IMG/VR virus record: IMGVR_UViG_3300042691_050159
Coordinates: 1-27,444 of that record
Length of the DNA: 27,444 bases
Direction: 5' to 3' (one strand)
From: a virus
This document shows, in pieces, positions 6,285 to 13,459 of the stretch; positions within the stretch are counted from its first letter, which is position 1, and each line of letters begins with the position of its first letter. The notes under the pieces were generated by a model. That model saw nothing but the letters and a program-made list of their open reading frames with translations. It was not told the DNA's origin and searched no databases. The translations under genes were made by a program, and so were the position numbers.

Positions 6285-6390
6285 CGCTGTCGATAGTATC
6301 AGACGCAGGCTGTTTTGATTTTGGTTGACTGCGGATAACACGACAAGGAATGCAGAAGCACGGCTGTTGGTGATAAAGCTTCTCGGCCAT
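6235..6390 (-). CDS. small Cys/Lys protein, 51 aa
   Basis: The ATG overlaps the portal stop as TAATG (6392-6388), the same coupling used throughout this operon. The frame runs 51 codons to a TAG at 6235-6237. Near the N-terminus is Pro-Cys-Phe-Cys-Ile-Pro-Cys-Arg (cysteines 11, 13 and 16), a compact metal-binding-like cluster. The C-terminal third is very basic (Lys-Asn-Asn-Lys-Lys-Pro-Lys-Gly-Lys-Arg). It ends 50 bp inside the methyltransferase gene in another frame. No family is recognised. A small nucleic-acid-binding peptide is plausible from composition. The coupling and the absence of any other gene in this gap are the main reasons to call it. Confidence 0.6.
   Translation of the reverse strand: MAEKLYHQQPCFCIPCRVIRSQPKSKQPASDTIDSDEKNNKKPKGKRSKKA
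6293..6298 (-). promoter_or_regulatory. TACTAT -10-like box upstream of methyltransferase
   Basis: On the minus strand GATACTATC lies 8 nt before the ATG at 6284, and no Shine-Dalgarno precedes that start. The same box type occurs at two other gene starts in this window (9214-9219 and 16955-16960). Transcription 6-7 nt downstream of the box would give an essentially leaderless message. Confidence 0.4.
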
Positions 6391-8561
6391 TACCGCTTCT
6401 CGCGGGCTTCTACCTGGCGCATAATCTTGTTAGCCCAGCCCTGGCCAGGATTTCCGCCCCAGAGCGCCCAGGCAATGCGGCCAGCTGAGGGATAACCCTT
6501 CTCGCCGGGGTTGAACCCCTCTCCTTGCTTGTCGACCTCGTGTCGGGCAAGGAAGGCACGCATTTTTCGGACGCGGGCAATAGTCATCTTGTTGCCGATT
6601 AGCATACGGGCGGTTGTTTGGCCAGGCCCAATGCCCCCACGCCCAAACTCTTCGCGCCACTTCAACCCGCGCCTTGCTTCTGCCTTAACGGCGGAAGGGA
6701 CGCTAAGATTAATGCCGGAGTAATCTGCGGCAGCGTACTTGCTGGCGACATCTTCTGGTCCGTGCACATTCTGCACGCCAGCTGCCTTGTAGGCGCTACG
6801 AACCTCGGCGTCATTTTCAATGGCTTCTGTGACGTTTCCGTTTTCCTTAAGGATCTTGGAGATCTTGTACTTTTTAAACTGAAGGCCAGCCCCAGCAGGG
6901 AAATCAGAGAGATAGATAGCGTCGTGCGGGACGTCGTTGTCTTCCAACCACTCCCTAGTTTCCTCAAGGCGCTTAGCGGATCGCGCACTCACAATGAAGA
7001 TGCGATGGTTTTCAGACTTACGATTAAGGTAGTCAACTACCGCCTCATTAGGCTTTTCGCTGCCGTCACTGGTAGTAAGAGTTCCGTCAATGTCGCAGAC
7101 AATAATTGGGTCGCCATCCGCCTTGGATGTCTGGGCCTGCGGGGCATTCTCAGGAGTGTTGTCTGGCGTCATGTCCTCACCTTGCGGAGGGGTCGGTACG
7201 CCCTGAGGGTTGTTGGCGGTTGGCGGTGTGTTGTCGTCCGGTCCTGACTGGCCACCGGCGACAATATTGTTCAAATACTTCATGTAGACATCCATTGGCA
7301 TGTATCCCTGTGGGCTCGGGAGCCAGATCTGCTCGCCCTGCTCGCCAACTCCGTCCTGACCGCGCTCGCGCAGGGCGTCGTTCAAGCGAAGCCATGGGAG
7401 CCCGGCAAGTGCTGTCTTGTAGTAGGCGGCCATCTCCCCTTGGCTTTGTCGGCCCATGTCGGTATAGGCAAAGCGCAGGTCCTGGTCGTAGCGCCACACG
7501 ATTTCACGGGTAATGTACTCGGCAATGAGGTCGAGCAACGGAGCAATGCCAACGTCTTGGGTAAAGGCGGCACCAGTCTCAGAAGTGCTGCGGTTGACGT
7601 CAAAGCTAATGCCGATGTCTTGTGGCTGCACGCCAAAAACGGCACAGATCTTGCGGGCAAGGTACACCTGCCACTCCATAAACTGCATATCTCGGTTTGA
7701 TGACGCTAATGGCATCCACTGAATGCCCTTGCCGCCGCCGGTAATGGCGATCTGACTTCGACCAGCAATCTCGGCATCCCAGTAGGCGCGGAACGCATCT
7801 ACCTGGTCAGCGCGGACGCCCTCGCCAAGGTGCAAAACGCCTGGAGGCGCTGCCGCCGTTACCGCTTTTGCGTTGTATGCCGCAGCTGCAAGGTCAGCCT
7901 CAATCGTTTCGGCAAGAACCTCTAGCGGAGAAAGTCCAAGTGGTGTGTATGTTACCGGGTTGGCAACAATGACAATAAGCTCATGGTTTAAATAGCGGGC
8001 AATCTCGCGCCCGTCGTGGTCAAACTCGTAATAGCGCGGCTGATTTGGGTCGCTGCCGTCCCAGCCGGAGTCGAAGACAAGCTTCGATGCGTCTTTATTG
8101 TACAGGGCCGAAATAGGACGATTCGCGGAACCGATTCTGCCGCCATTCGTCGGCACCACTTCAATTACCCCTTGGTCAAGAACCAAAATGTCTTCAATGA
8201 CCGGCTCCATCAGAGAGCGCCATGACTCCATCTTTGGGTTTGGCATGCGAAGAAGGTCTTTAATCTCTTGAACCTTCTTGGCGTTTACTGGGCTGTCAGA
8301 ATCAACGGCAACAATGTCCCACTTGGCGCGGCTAACCTGGGTGCGGCGCAGGTTGATTGCGGCGCGAATCCAGGGATTAGTGCGTGACCAGCGTCGAAGC
8401 TGTTGCGTGCTTCGCTTCGCGTGATGGGTAACGCCAGCGACGCCCCTGGCGTACGGGGCGTCATCATACTCAGGAGTAGTTGACAGAGCCTTTTCTGACC
8501 CGCCAAAAGTGATGCCAGCGCCGCCAAGAATGCGGCTTAGGAGTGATCGGCTCTCTGCCAT
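6390..8561 (-). CDS. portal protein fused to HAD phosphatase and C-terminal domain
   Basis: Residues 1 to about 440 are a phage portal protein, the dodecameric ring at the capsid vertex through which DNA is packaged. The segment Arg-Arg-Trp-Ser-Arg-Thr-Asn-Pro-Trp-Ile-Arg and the later Val-Phe-Gly-Val-Gln-Pro-Gln-Asp are typical. A Pro/Gln/Asn-rich linker (about 440-485) leads to a HAD-type domain with Asp490-Ile-Asp492-Gly-Thr, a Val-Ser-Ala-Arg-Ser motif II and a Lys-rich motif III. This resembles polynucleotide 3'-phosphatase domains. The last 100 residues (Gly-Leu-Lys-Trp-Arg onward, with Trp-Gly-Gly-Asn-Pro near the end) form a small conserved domain I have seen attached to other phage structural proteins. 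At 723 aa it is far longer than a plain portal. The ATG has AAGGA 4-5 nt upstream and a TAATG overlap. Confidence 0.9.
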   Translation of the reverse strand: MAESRSLLSRILGGAGITFGGSEKALSTTPEYDDAPYARGVAGVTHHAKRSTQQLRRWSRTNPWIRAAINLRRTQVSRAKWDIVAVDSDSPVNAKKVQEIKDLLRMPNPKMESWRSLMEPVIEDILVLDQGVIEVVPTNGGRIGSANRPISALYNKDASKLVFDSGWDGSDPNQPRYYEFDHDGREIARYLNHELIVIVANPVTYTPLGLSPLEVLAETIEADLAAAAYNAKAVTAAAPPGVLHLGEGVRADQVDAFRAYWDAEIAGRSQIAITGGGKGIQWMPLASSNRDMQFMEWQVYLARKICAVFGVQPQDIGISFDVNRSTSETGAAFTQDVGIAPLLDLIAEYITREIVWRYDQDLRFAYTDMGRQSQGEMAAYYKTALAGLPWLRLNDALRERGQDGVGEQGEQIWLPSPQGYMPMDVYMKYLNNIVAGGQSGPDDNTPPTANNPQGVPTPPQGEDMTPDNTPENAPQAQTSKADGDPIIVCDIDGTLTTSDGSEKPNEAVVDYLNRKSENHRIFIVSARSAKRLEETREWLEDNDVPHDAIYLSDFPAGAGLQFKKYKISKILKENGNVTEAIENDAEVRSAYKAAGVQNVHGPEDVASKYAAADYSGINLSVPSAVKAEARRGLKWREEFGRGGIGPGQTTARMLIGNKMTIARVRKMRAFLARHEVDKQGEGFNPGEKGYPSAGRIAWALWGGNPGQGWANKIMRQVEAREKR

Positions 8562-8788
8562 TATGTCCTTCCATTTTTGCTACGACGGACAGCTGACCAG
8601 AAGATATCGTCGGTCATGCGCCGGTTTATAATGTCCTGCATCTCCATCTTTGTGCAAGAGAGGACCCGTCTACCACCTCGGTATCCTACAGTATACGGAC
8701 GCATATAGCGCCCCCACCACTCTGGCACTACTTGCCGGCCATCAGAGAATTCAACGTCAATTGTATCCTGCACGGAAGGCGGGGTCAA
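8561..8788 (-). CDS. hypothetical protein, 75 aa, TTG start
   Basis: The TTG at 8788 overlaps the upstream stop as TTGA and has GGAGG four nt ahead, so this rare start is well supported. The protein has an N-terminal acidic segment and a central Val-Pro-Glu-Trp-Trp-Gly-Arg-Tyr-Met stretch. A basic C-terminal half follows, containing a single cysteine (45) and Arg-Arg-Met-Thr-Asp. It overlaps the portal start by one base. No family is recognised. Position directly before the portal hints at a packaging or head-related function, but nothing in the sequence proves it. Confidence 0.7.
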   Translation of the reverse strand: MTPPSVQDTIDVEFSDGRQVVPEWWGRYMRPYTVGYRGGRRVLSCTKMEMQDIINRRMTDDIFWSAVRRSKNGRT

Positions 8789-9207
8789 ATGTCCTCCTCC
8801 TCGAGGCCGTCAACCTTGTCCTGCTCTTTAAACGCCTGCTCAATGTCAAGTTGATGCTTGCGTTGCTGCGGAACGCTTCTTTTGGACTTTGCCAGGCCGT
8901 CGTAGCACCAGCGGCATACGTTATATCGCTTCTGCCCCTTTGCTCGCGGAACCATCGGTTCCGGAATAAGTTCATTCTCGTGATGCTGCCCGACTGGGCC
9001 CGCCATAATCCCGCAAGAGGCGCATTGGGGGTGGGATCTTTTGAGCTTTTGGTAGTTCTCCAAGACCGGAGTAATGGTTTTATGCAGGCGGATAAGCGCG
9101 GACGAAAGCTCGCGGACCTCTCGGCCGCGCTCTCGTATTTCGTCGCAGAGGACACAATGCAGCTCTGCGTCGTGGGCCTGGTGCTCCGTGTAAATTTCAA
9201 TCTCCAT
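8785..9207 (-). CDS. zinc-ribbon-like protein, 140 aa
   Basis: Three Cys-x2-Cys pairs are present: Cys18/Cys21, Cys62/Cys65 and Cys98/Cys101. The last two pairs are 32 residues apart and suit a zinc-ribbon or treble-clef fold. A helical segment (24-57) separates the first pair from the others, and the C-terminus is charged and acidic. It is the first gene of the leftward operon. A TAGTAT box 6 nt before the ATG and the lack of a Shine-Dalgarno suggest leaderless expression. Such folds bind DNA, RNA or protein. The position could fit a nuclease-like or regulatory role, but no HNH triad is evident. Confidence 0.75.
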   Translation of the reverse strand: MEIEIYTEHQAHDAELHCVLCDEIRERGREVRELSSALIRLHKTITPVLENYQKLKRSHPQCASCGIMAGPVGQHHENELIPEPMVPRAKGQKRYNVCRWCYDGLAKSKRSVPQQRKHQLDIEQAFKEQDKVDGLEEEDI

Positions 9208-9213
9208 AAAGAG

Positions 9214-9219
9214 ATACTA
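9214..9219 (-). promoter_or_regulatory. TAGTAT -10 box for the leftward operon
   Basis: The minus strand reads GATAGTATCTCTTT then ATG at 9207. The hexamer is followed by exactly six bases before the start codon, the geometry of leaderless promoters in Actinobacteria (TANNNT plus 6-7 nt). No Shine-Dalgarno is present upstream of the gene. There is no clear -35 hexamer. Confidence 0.5.
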
Positions 9220-9412
9220 TCAACAAGATAATGCGTGGTGTGTGAAATACTGTTGTAGAATATCCACGTATTGTCCGCATGAAGCTTACTTTGGTAAAAA
9301 GTAACAATATTCTATCGCCTTCGGGTTGTAGTCTTGGCCCAATTTACGGTTCATAGAGATTAATATCTCATTGACGCAAATATCCCGCGCCATCAATATG
9401 GCTCGGTACCCT

Positions 9413-9420
9413 AGGGAGGT
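9413..9420 (+). promoter_or_regulatory. ribosome-binding site that sets the protease start
   Basis: AGGGAGGT lies about five bases before the GTG at 9425. The open frame extends upstream to a TTG at 9371 and an ATG at 9398, but neither of those has a comparable Shine-Dalgarno, so initiation at 9425 is preferred. Confidence 0.8.
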
Positions 9421-9424
9421 AAAA

Positions 9425-11545
9425 GTGGATTTCAAGGTTTATACAAATGCCCTGAAGGCATACGAAGCGCCAAGCGGCGACCTCTATGTCACTGGGACAA
9501 CATCTTCGACAATCCGTGACCTGCATGGCGATGAGATGACCCTCAACGCTATCCGCACTATGGCCGAGACCGCCAAGCAGAATATGACGATCTTCCTAAA
9601 CCACAATTACAACGTTCCCGAGGACCTTTTTGGCTCGGTTACCGATGCCCGCGTTGTTAAGCGATTTGACGCCGAGTCCGGCTCCGAGGTCTACGACCTT
9701 GACATTGACGTTTTGGTGTGCAAAGAGGACGAAAACCCAGAGGCCATGCGCGCTTTCAAGGCAATTAAGCGCGGCGTGAAGCTTGGGCTCTCCATCGGGG
9801 CCCGCGTTGATCGTGTCTCCAAGAAGAAGGACGTCAAGACCGGCGAAGATACCTATGTTATTGATTCTGTCAAGCTTATGGAAGCGTCTGTTGTTGGCAT
9901 CCCCGCTAATCAGCGCTCATATCTACAAAATGCTGTCAAGAGCCTGAAGGCGGCGGAAAAGTCAGGCGAGCTTGTCGTTGAGGAGAAGGCAGCAACCGAT
10001 TTCGTTGAGGGGGATTTCGTTTCCTGGGGCTCCAGCGGCGGCACCGCCCGAGGGCGTATTGAGCATGTAATGCGCGAGGGTACCCTTGGCGTTCCGGACT
10101 CTGACTTCAAGATTGAAGCCACACCAGACGATCCGGCTGCCCTTATTAGGATCTGGCGCCAGTCCAGCGATGGCTGGGGCGAGACCGATAAACTAGTAGG
10201 CCACAAGTGCTCTACCCTTCGAAAAATTGATTCCCTTAAGGGCATCTTTGACATTGACACAAAGGCCGTTGAGGTCGAGGGTGAGCCAGCTCCGGGCCGA
10301 GAGGCTCTTGTTGCGTCGCTTCAGGACCTTCTTGCAGACACCACTGCGTTCTATCTAAAAGCGCATGGCGCCCATTGGAATGTTGTTGGCGAAGAGTTCC
10401 AGCAGTACCACGAACTCTTTGGCGAGATCTATGAGGACGCCCAGGGCGCCATTGATCCGACGGCAGAGCTTCTTCGCAAGCTGAATGCCCCAGCCCTTGC
10501 AGACATCCGCGAACACGCATCCCGAGCAGAGGGGGAGCCTGTCGCCGATGAAAATGACGCAGAGAGCCTTGCCGGGGCGGTTTATGCCGCCAACGAGATG
10601 GTTCTCGATTGCATCGCCCGCGCTATTGATGAGGCCGCGCGCCTCAACATGCAGGGCATTTTGAATTTCCTGGCAGAGCGCCAGGACATGCATCAAAAGT
10701 GGTCATGGCAGCTTCGTGCTTCTTTGGCCCCTGAAGAGTCTGAGTCGGAACCGGCTGAGACGCCAGAGGCCCCTGAAGTGGGCGATACTGAAGGAGACAC
10801 TATCGTGGATACTGAAAAGGCCACGCGGGTCACCGTCACTGTCACGCAAAGCGATGACAAGGAGAAGGTTAAGCCCGCAGAAGAGAACGAGGCCATTGAG
10901 GCCCAGGGCGCAGAGGCTCCTGCCGCTGTTGCCAAGTCTGATACTGAGCCCGTAGCGGAGCCCGTGGTTGAGGAGCCGGCCGTTGAGCCTGCTGCTGAGC
11001 CCGTCGCCGAACCCGCTGCTGAAGAGCCTGCTGCTGAGGAGCCCGTCGATCCGGCCCATCAAGCCTTGCGGGATCTTGGGGCTGTCCTTGTTCGCGCCAG
11101 CGCCGATGAGCGCGCGCGAATCATTTCTAAGGTCGCTGAGCTCGCCTCTGACGGCGAGCCTGAGGCTGTGGTTGAGGCTGAAGAGCCAAAGCCTGAAGTT
11201 GCGCCAGAGGTTGCTGAGGAGCCCGCTGTGGCCCCTGTGGAGCCCGAGGCCGAGGTTGCCGTCGAAGCTCCGGCTGTCGACGAAGTAACTGCTATCGCCA
11301 AGTCTGCGCTGGATGCAGCCTTTGCCGCTCAGGAGGAGGTCGCAGCCGTCAAGGCTCAGCTGACCGAACTGCTTAGCCAGAAGGCCACGGTCGAGGCTGA
11401 TCTTGCAAAGGCACTTGATGTCGTCGGGCGTCTGATGGATCTTCCATCTGGCCGCAAGGCACACTCAGTTCCTTCAAACAATTCTGGGACGAAGGCCCCT
11501 TGGCTTTCGCCCTATATCCAGCGCATGCTGGAAAGTGAGGAGTAA
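9425..11545 (+). CDS. prohead protease fused to Tudor-like, Dps and scaffold-like regions
   Basis: With the GTG start the product is 706 aa. Residues 1 to about 185 are an HK97-type prohead (S78/U35-like) protease, with His60 in Leu-Asn-His-Asn, Ser123 in Gly-Leu-Ser-Ile-Gly, and the Val-Val-Gly-Ile-Pro-Ala-Asn ending. Residues 190-275 match the DUF2945/Hva1-Tudor domain (Gly-Asp-Phe-Val-Ser-Trp, later Thr-Pro-Asp-Asp-Pro-Ala). Residues 290-430 are a Dps-type ferritin-like four-helix bundle with His317, His329, Asp344 and Glu348. These have the same spacing as the E. coli Dps ferroxidase ligands His51, His63, Asp78 and Glu82. The rest is a Pro/Glu/Ala-rich linker and a coiled coil (about 622-670), which looks like a built-in scaffold. 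The stop is four bases from the capsid gene. Protease and scaffold functions are well supported by family; an iron or DNA-protection role in the head is inferred. Confidence 0.88.
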   Translation: MDFKVYTNALKAYEAPSGDLYVTGTTSSTIRDLHGDEMTLNAIRTMAETAKQNMTIFLNHNYNVPEDLFGSVTDARVVKRFDAESGSEVYDLDIDVLVCKEDENPEAMRAFKAIKRGVKLGLSIGARVDRVSKKKDVKTGEDTYVIDSVKLMEASVVGIPANQRSYLQNAVKSLKAAEKSGELVVEEKAATDFVEGDFVSWGSSGGTARGRIEHVMREGTLGVPDSDFKIEATPDDPAALIRIWRQSSDGWGETDKLVGHKCSTLRKIDSLKGIFDIDTKAVEVEGEPAPGREALVASLQDLLADTTAFYLKAHGAHWNVVGEEFQQYHELFGEIYEDAQGAIDPTAELLRKLNAPALADIREHASRAEGEPVADENDAESLAGAVYAANEMVLDCIARAIDEAARLNMQGILNFLAERQDMHQKWSWQLRASLAPEESESEPAETPEAPEVGDTEGDTIVDTEKATRVTVTVTQSDDKEKVKPAEENEAIEAQGAEAPAAVAKSDTEPVAEPVVEEPAVEPAAEPVAEPAAEEPAAEEPVDPAHQALRDLGAVLVRASADERARIISKVAELASDGEPEAVVEAEEPKPEVAPEVAEEPAVAPVEPEAEVAVEAPAVDEVTAIAKSALDAAFAAQEEVAAVKAQLTELLSQKATVEADLAKALDVVGRLMDLPSGRKAHSVPSNNSGTKAPWLSPYIQRMLESEE

Positions 11546-11548
11546 ATC

Positions 11549-12778
11549 ATGAGCGAACTCAACGAGAAGCTGCAGGATGTGCAGAAGGGTCTTGACACCC
11601 TTGGCACTGCCCCGCACCTTGTCGGCCGAGCTGCCGACGAGTCCATTGATGTCGCCGAGGCCTATGCTACTCAGCGCGAACTTCGCAAGAAGTTCTCGAA
11701 GATGAGCCGCGCGGACCTCAGCGAGGCGCTCGATATCCAGGCTACCCGCGAGACGGGCAAGCAGGCTTCGTCCGAGGTTCTTAACCGCCTTGCGGTTGCG
11801 AACCCGAACATTGCCAAGCTGCTCGATGCCAGCGGTGGCGCGGCGCTTATCCGCCAGGATCTCGAGCCAATCCTTTACGCGCTGTTTGTAAAGAAGTTCC
11901 CGTTCTTTGACCGCATCCGCAAGGAGCCGGCAAACGGACTGGTGCACGCTTTCAATCAGCAGTCGGCCTACGGTGACGCTGTCTTCCAGACGGAGACCGG
12001 CACGGTTACCGATGATGTCAACACCTATGCGCGCCAGACGACCAACGTGGCTGTCCTGGCGACCCGCCGTGGTATCACCCTGAAGTCGCAGTTTGCGATT
12101 ACCCAGGGCGGCGCTCCGGGGCAGCAGGGCCTTTCGACCGAGCTTGAGGGTGGCGTCACTGCCATCGCCCGCAAGCTTCAGAAGACCCTCTTCCAGGGTA
12201 ACGCTGATACGACTTCAGGCGCCGGTGCAACCACCGAGCTTGGGGCGTACGATGCGAACGGCTTCACTGGCCTCCGCAAGCTCCTTGGCGCTGCTGCCGG
12301 CACGGCACAGATCGCCAATAAGGGCACGGCTGCCTATCTGAAGACGATCAACGAGAACGTTGCCAGCATCTTGAGTGCAGGTGGCAATCCGTCGGCCGTT
12401 CTTCTTCACCCAACTGACTACGCTGGTCTTGTGAACGAAGTGACGAACCTTGTTCGTTACAACGCTCCTGGTCAGGGTGATCAGGTCATGGGTCTGACCC
12501 TCGGTTCCGTTGTCACGGCCGCCGGCGAGCTTCCGCTCCTGGCTGTCCCTGGCGACAGCATCGGGACGTATACCCTCAGCTCGGTCGACTACCGCGACAT
12601 GTATGTCGTGGACGAGTCGGTCTGGTCGATGCCGTACCTCGGTTCGGACTCGATTACGACGCTTGAGATTCCGGTTGGTGTCAACGGCGCCCTTTCGCGC
12701 CTTTACATCATGTACTGCATGTTCGGTCTTGCTAACAAGGCCCCGCAGTTCAACGGTAAGGTTCGCGTTTCGATCTAA
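11549..12778 (+). CDS. major capsid protein, HK97 fold
   Basis: The 409-aa protein follows the protease, as in HK97-type head modules. It has an N-terminal charged helical delta-like region (1 to about 100). The capsid domain begins near Ala-Ser-Gly-Gly-Ala-Ala-Leu-Ile-Arg-Gln, and the E-loop-like Gln-Thr-Glu-Thr-Gly-Thr-Val segment lies near residue 150. The C-terminal Ala-domain strand ends Pro-Gln-Phe-Asn-Gly-Lys-Val-Arg. Codon use is more biased towards C-ending codons than in neighbours, as expected for the most abundant phage protein. The upstream gene supplies protease and scaffold in one chain, which would cut the N-terminal region on maturation. A strong terminator follows within 25 bp. 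Confidence 0.92.
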   Translation: MSELNEKLQDVQKGLDTLGTAPHLVGRAADESIDVAEAYATQRELRKKFSKMSRADLSEALDIQATRETGKQASSEVLNRLAVANPNIAKLLDASGGAALIRQDLEPILYALFVKKFPFFDRIRKEPANGLVHAFNQQSAYGDAVFQTETGTVTDDVNTYARQTTNVAVLATRRGITLKSQFAITQGGAPGQQGLSTELEGGVTAIARKLQKTLFQGNADTTSGAGATTELGAYDANGFTGLRKLLGAAAGTAQIANKGTAAYLKTINENVASILSAGGNPSAVLLHPTDYAGLVNEVTNLVRYNAPGQGDQVMGLTLGSVVTAAGELPLLAVPGDSIGTYTLSSVDYRDMYVVDESVWSMPYLGSDSITTLEIPVGVNGALSRLYIMYCMFGLANKAPQFNGKVRVSI

Positions 12779-12800
12779 TCGAAACTACCTTCGGGTAAAT

Positions 12801-12835
12801 GAAGGGGGCGGGGGAAACCTCGCCCCCTTCTTTTT
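12801..12835 (+). terminator. rho-independent terminator after the capsid gene
   Basis: GAAGGGGGCG (12801-12810) pairs perfectly with CGCCCCCTTC (12821-12830). A ten-base loop lies between them and TTTTT follows at once. It lies just beyond the capsid stop and before the ribosome-binding site of the next gene. It probably limits read-through so that the capsid message is made in excess over downstream head and tail genes. Confidence 0.92.
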
Positions 12836-12846
12836 CGGAGCACATT

Positions 12847-13080
12847 ATGGCAAAACGTAGAAAAAATCGTAAAATCCCTCATCACGAATTGATGGCAAAA
12901 AAAGCAATTGCGTTCGCTATTGCCAACAACCCATCTTACCTGGTAGACATTACCTGGGAATTTGGCAACAAGATCATGCTTTCCGACGATTCGGTGATTG
13001 AATTCAGGGACGGAAGGGCCAAAATCCCGCTCGCGCTTCTTCCAGAGGCGGAGCGACACGGGTGCAAGCGCGCCCAGTAA
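12847..13080 (+). CDS. hypothetical protein after the capsid gene, 77 aa
   Basis: The frame is open from an ATG at 12799, but that start lies inside the terminator hairpin. The ATG at 12847 has GGAG six bases upstream and is chosen. The product starts with a strongly basic segment (Ala-Lys-Arg-Arg-Lys-Asn-Arg-Lys). A mixed hydrophobic core follows, with Val-Asp-Ile-Thr-Trp-Glu-Phe-Gly-Asn near 36-44 and Ser-Val-Ile-Glu-Phe-Arg-Asp-Gly near 51-58. It ends in a basic tail with one cysteine. No family is recognised. The place between capsid and connector genes suits a small head or decoration protein, which is inference. Confidence 0.75.
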   Translation: MAKRRKNRKIPHHELMAKKAIAFAIANNPSYLVDITWEFGNKIMLSDDSVIEFRDGRAKIPLALLPEAERHGCKRAQ

Positions 13081-13092
13081 AAGGAGAACACC

Positions 13093-13410
13093 ATGGTTGA
13101 CCTTAACAGCATTCTTGGGATTAGCGAGGACAAGGAGCCGGTAGCGGCGCCCGTTGCCCCCGTAGCGCCCGCCCCGGTCGCCAAGGCCCCGGTTGCCCCC
13201 GCACCAGTTGTTGCAGCCCCCGCAGGCGAAAAGCCTGCTGTCGGCAGCGGCTGGGAGGTTGCTCCTGGCATTTGGCAGATCGTTGTTCCAGTAACAAGCT
13301 CGTTCACACTTCCTGACGGCCGATGGGTTCGCCCAACCGAGCAGGACGGGATTTCCCGCGCGGCAGTGCCGGTTGAGTGGATTGAGTGGGTTTGCGCACT
13401 CGGTAAGTAA
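13093..13410 (+). CDS. hypothetical protein with Pro/Ala/Val repeats, 105 aa
   Basis: The ATG is preceded by AAAAGGAG at a good distance. Residues 17-50 are a low-complexity Pro-Val-Ala repeat (Ala-Pro-Val-Ala-Pro units) that is likely extended and flexible. Residues 52-105 look like a small folded domain with conserved-looking tryptophans in Gly-Trp-Glu-Val and Gly-Ile-Trp-Gln-Ile-Val, and near the end Trp-Ile-Glu-Trp-Val-Cys. Many phages place capsid decoration or surface-fibre proteins immediately after the capsid gene, and a flexible stalk with a terminal domain fits that idea. No family is recognised, so the role remains open. Confidence 0.75.
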   Translation: MVDLNSILGISEDKEPVAAPVAPVAPAPVAKAPVAPAPVVAAPAGEKPAVGSGWEVAPGIWQIVVPVTSSFTLPDGRWVRPTEQDGISRAAVPVEWIEWVCALGK

Positions 13411-13459
13411 TTCAGGCGGGACGATATGGACCGCCGCCACATGAAAGGCGGATCACAAC

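Larger units (their letters stand above)
9208..9424. promoter_or_regulatory. divergent control region between the two arms
   Basis: These 217 bases separate the leftward replication/portal operon from the rightward capsid operon and contain no credible gene. A 25-codon frame at about 9280 is too short and unsupported. Visible elements are the leftward TAGTAT box (9219-9214), a possible rightward TAGAAT at 9256-9261, and a TAATAT at 9361-9366. The TAATAT sits inside the inverted repeat GAGAT-TAAT-ATCTC (9356-9369). None has a convincing -35. The repeat could be an operator over the rightward -10. Confidence 0.55.

Noticed and set aside
9280-9357. 25-codon rightward frame in the divergent region
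   Set aside because: Very short, without a Shine-Dalgarno or a properly spaced promoter.
9371-9424. TTG at 9371 or ATG at 9398 as start of the prohead protease
   Set aside because: Neither has a good ribosome-binding site, while the GTG at 9425 follows AGGGAGGT.
10703-11464. 253-codon leftward open frame opposite the protease linker
   Set aside because: It is the antisense shadow of a Pro/Glu/Ala-rich coding stretch. It has no ribosome-binding site and a Leu/Arg/Ser/Gly-rich composition typical of such shadows.
12799-12846. ATG at 12799 as start of the gene after the capsid
   Set aside because: It lies within the terminator stem and has no Shine-Dalgarno. The ATG at 12847 has GGAG at the right distance.
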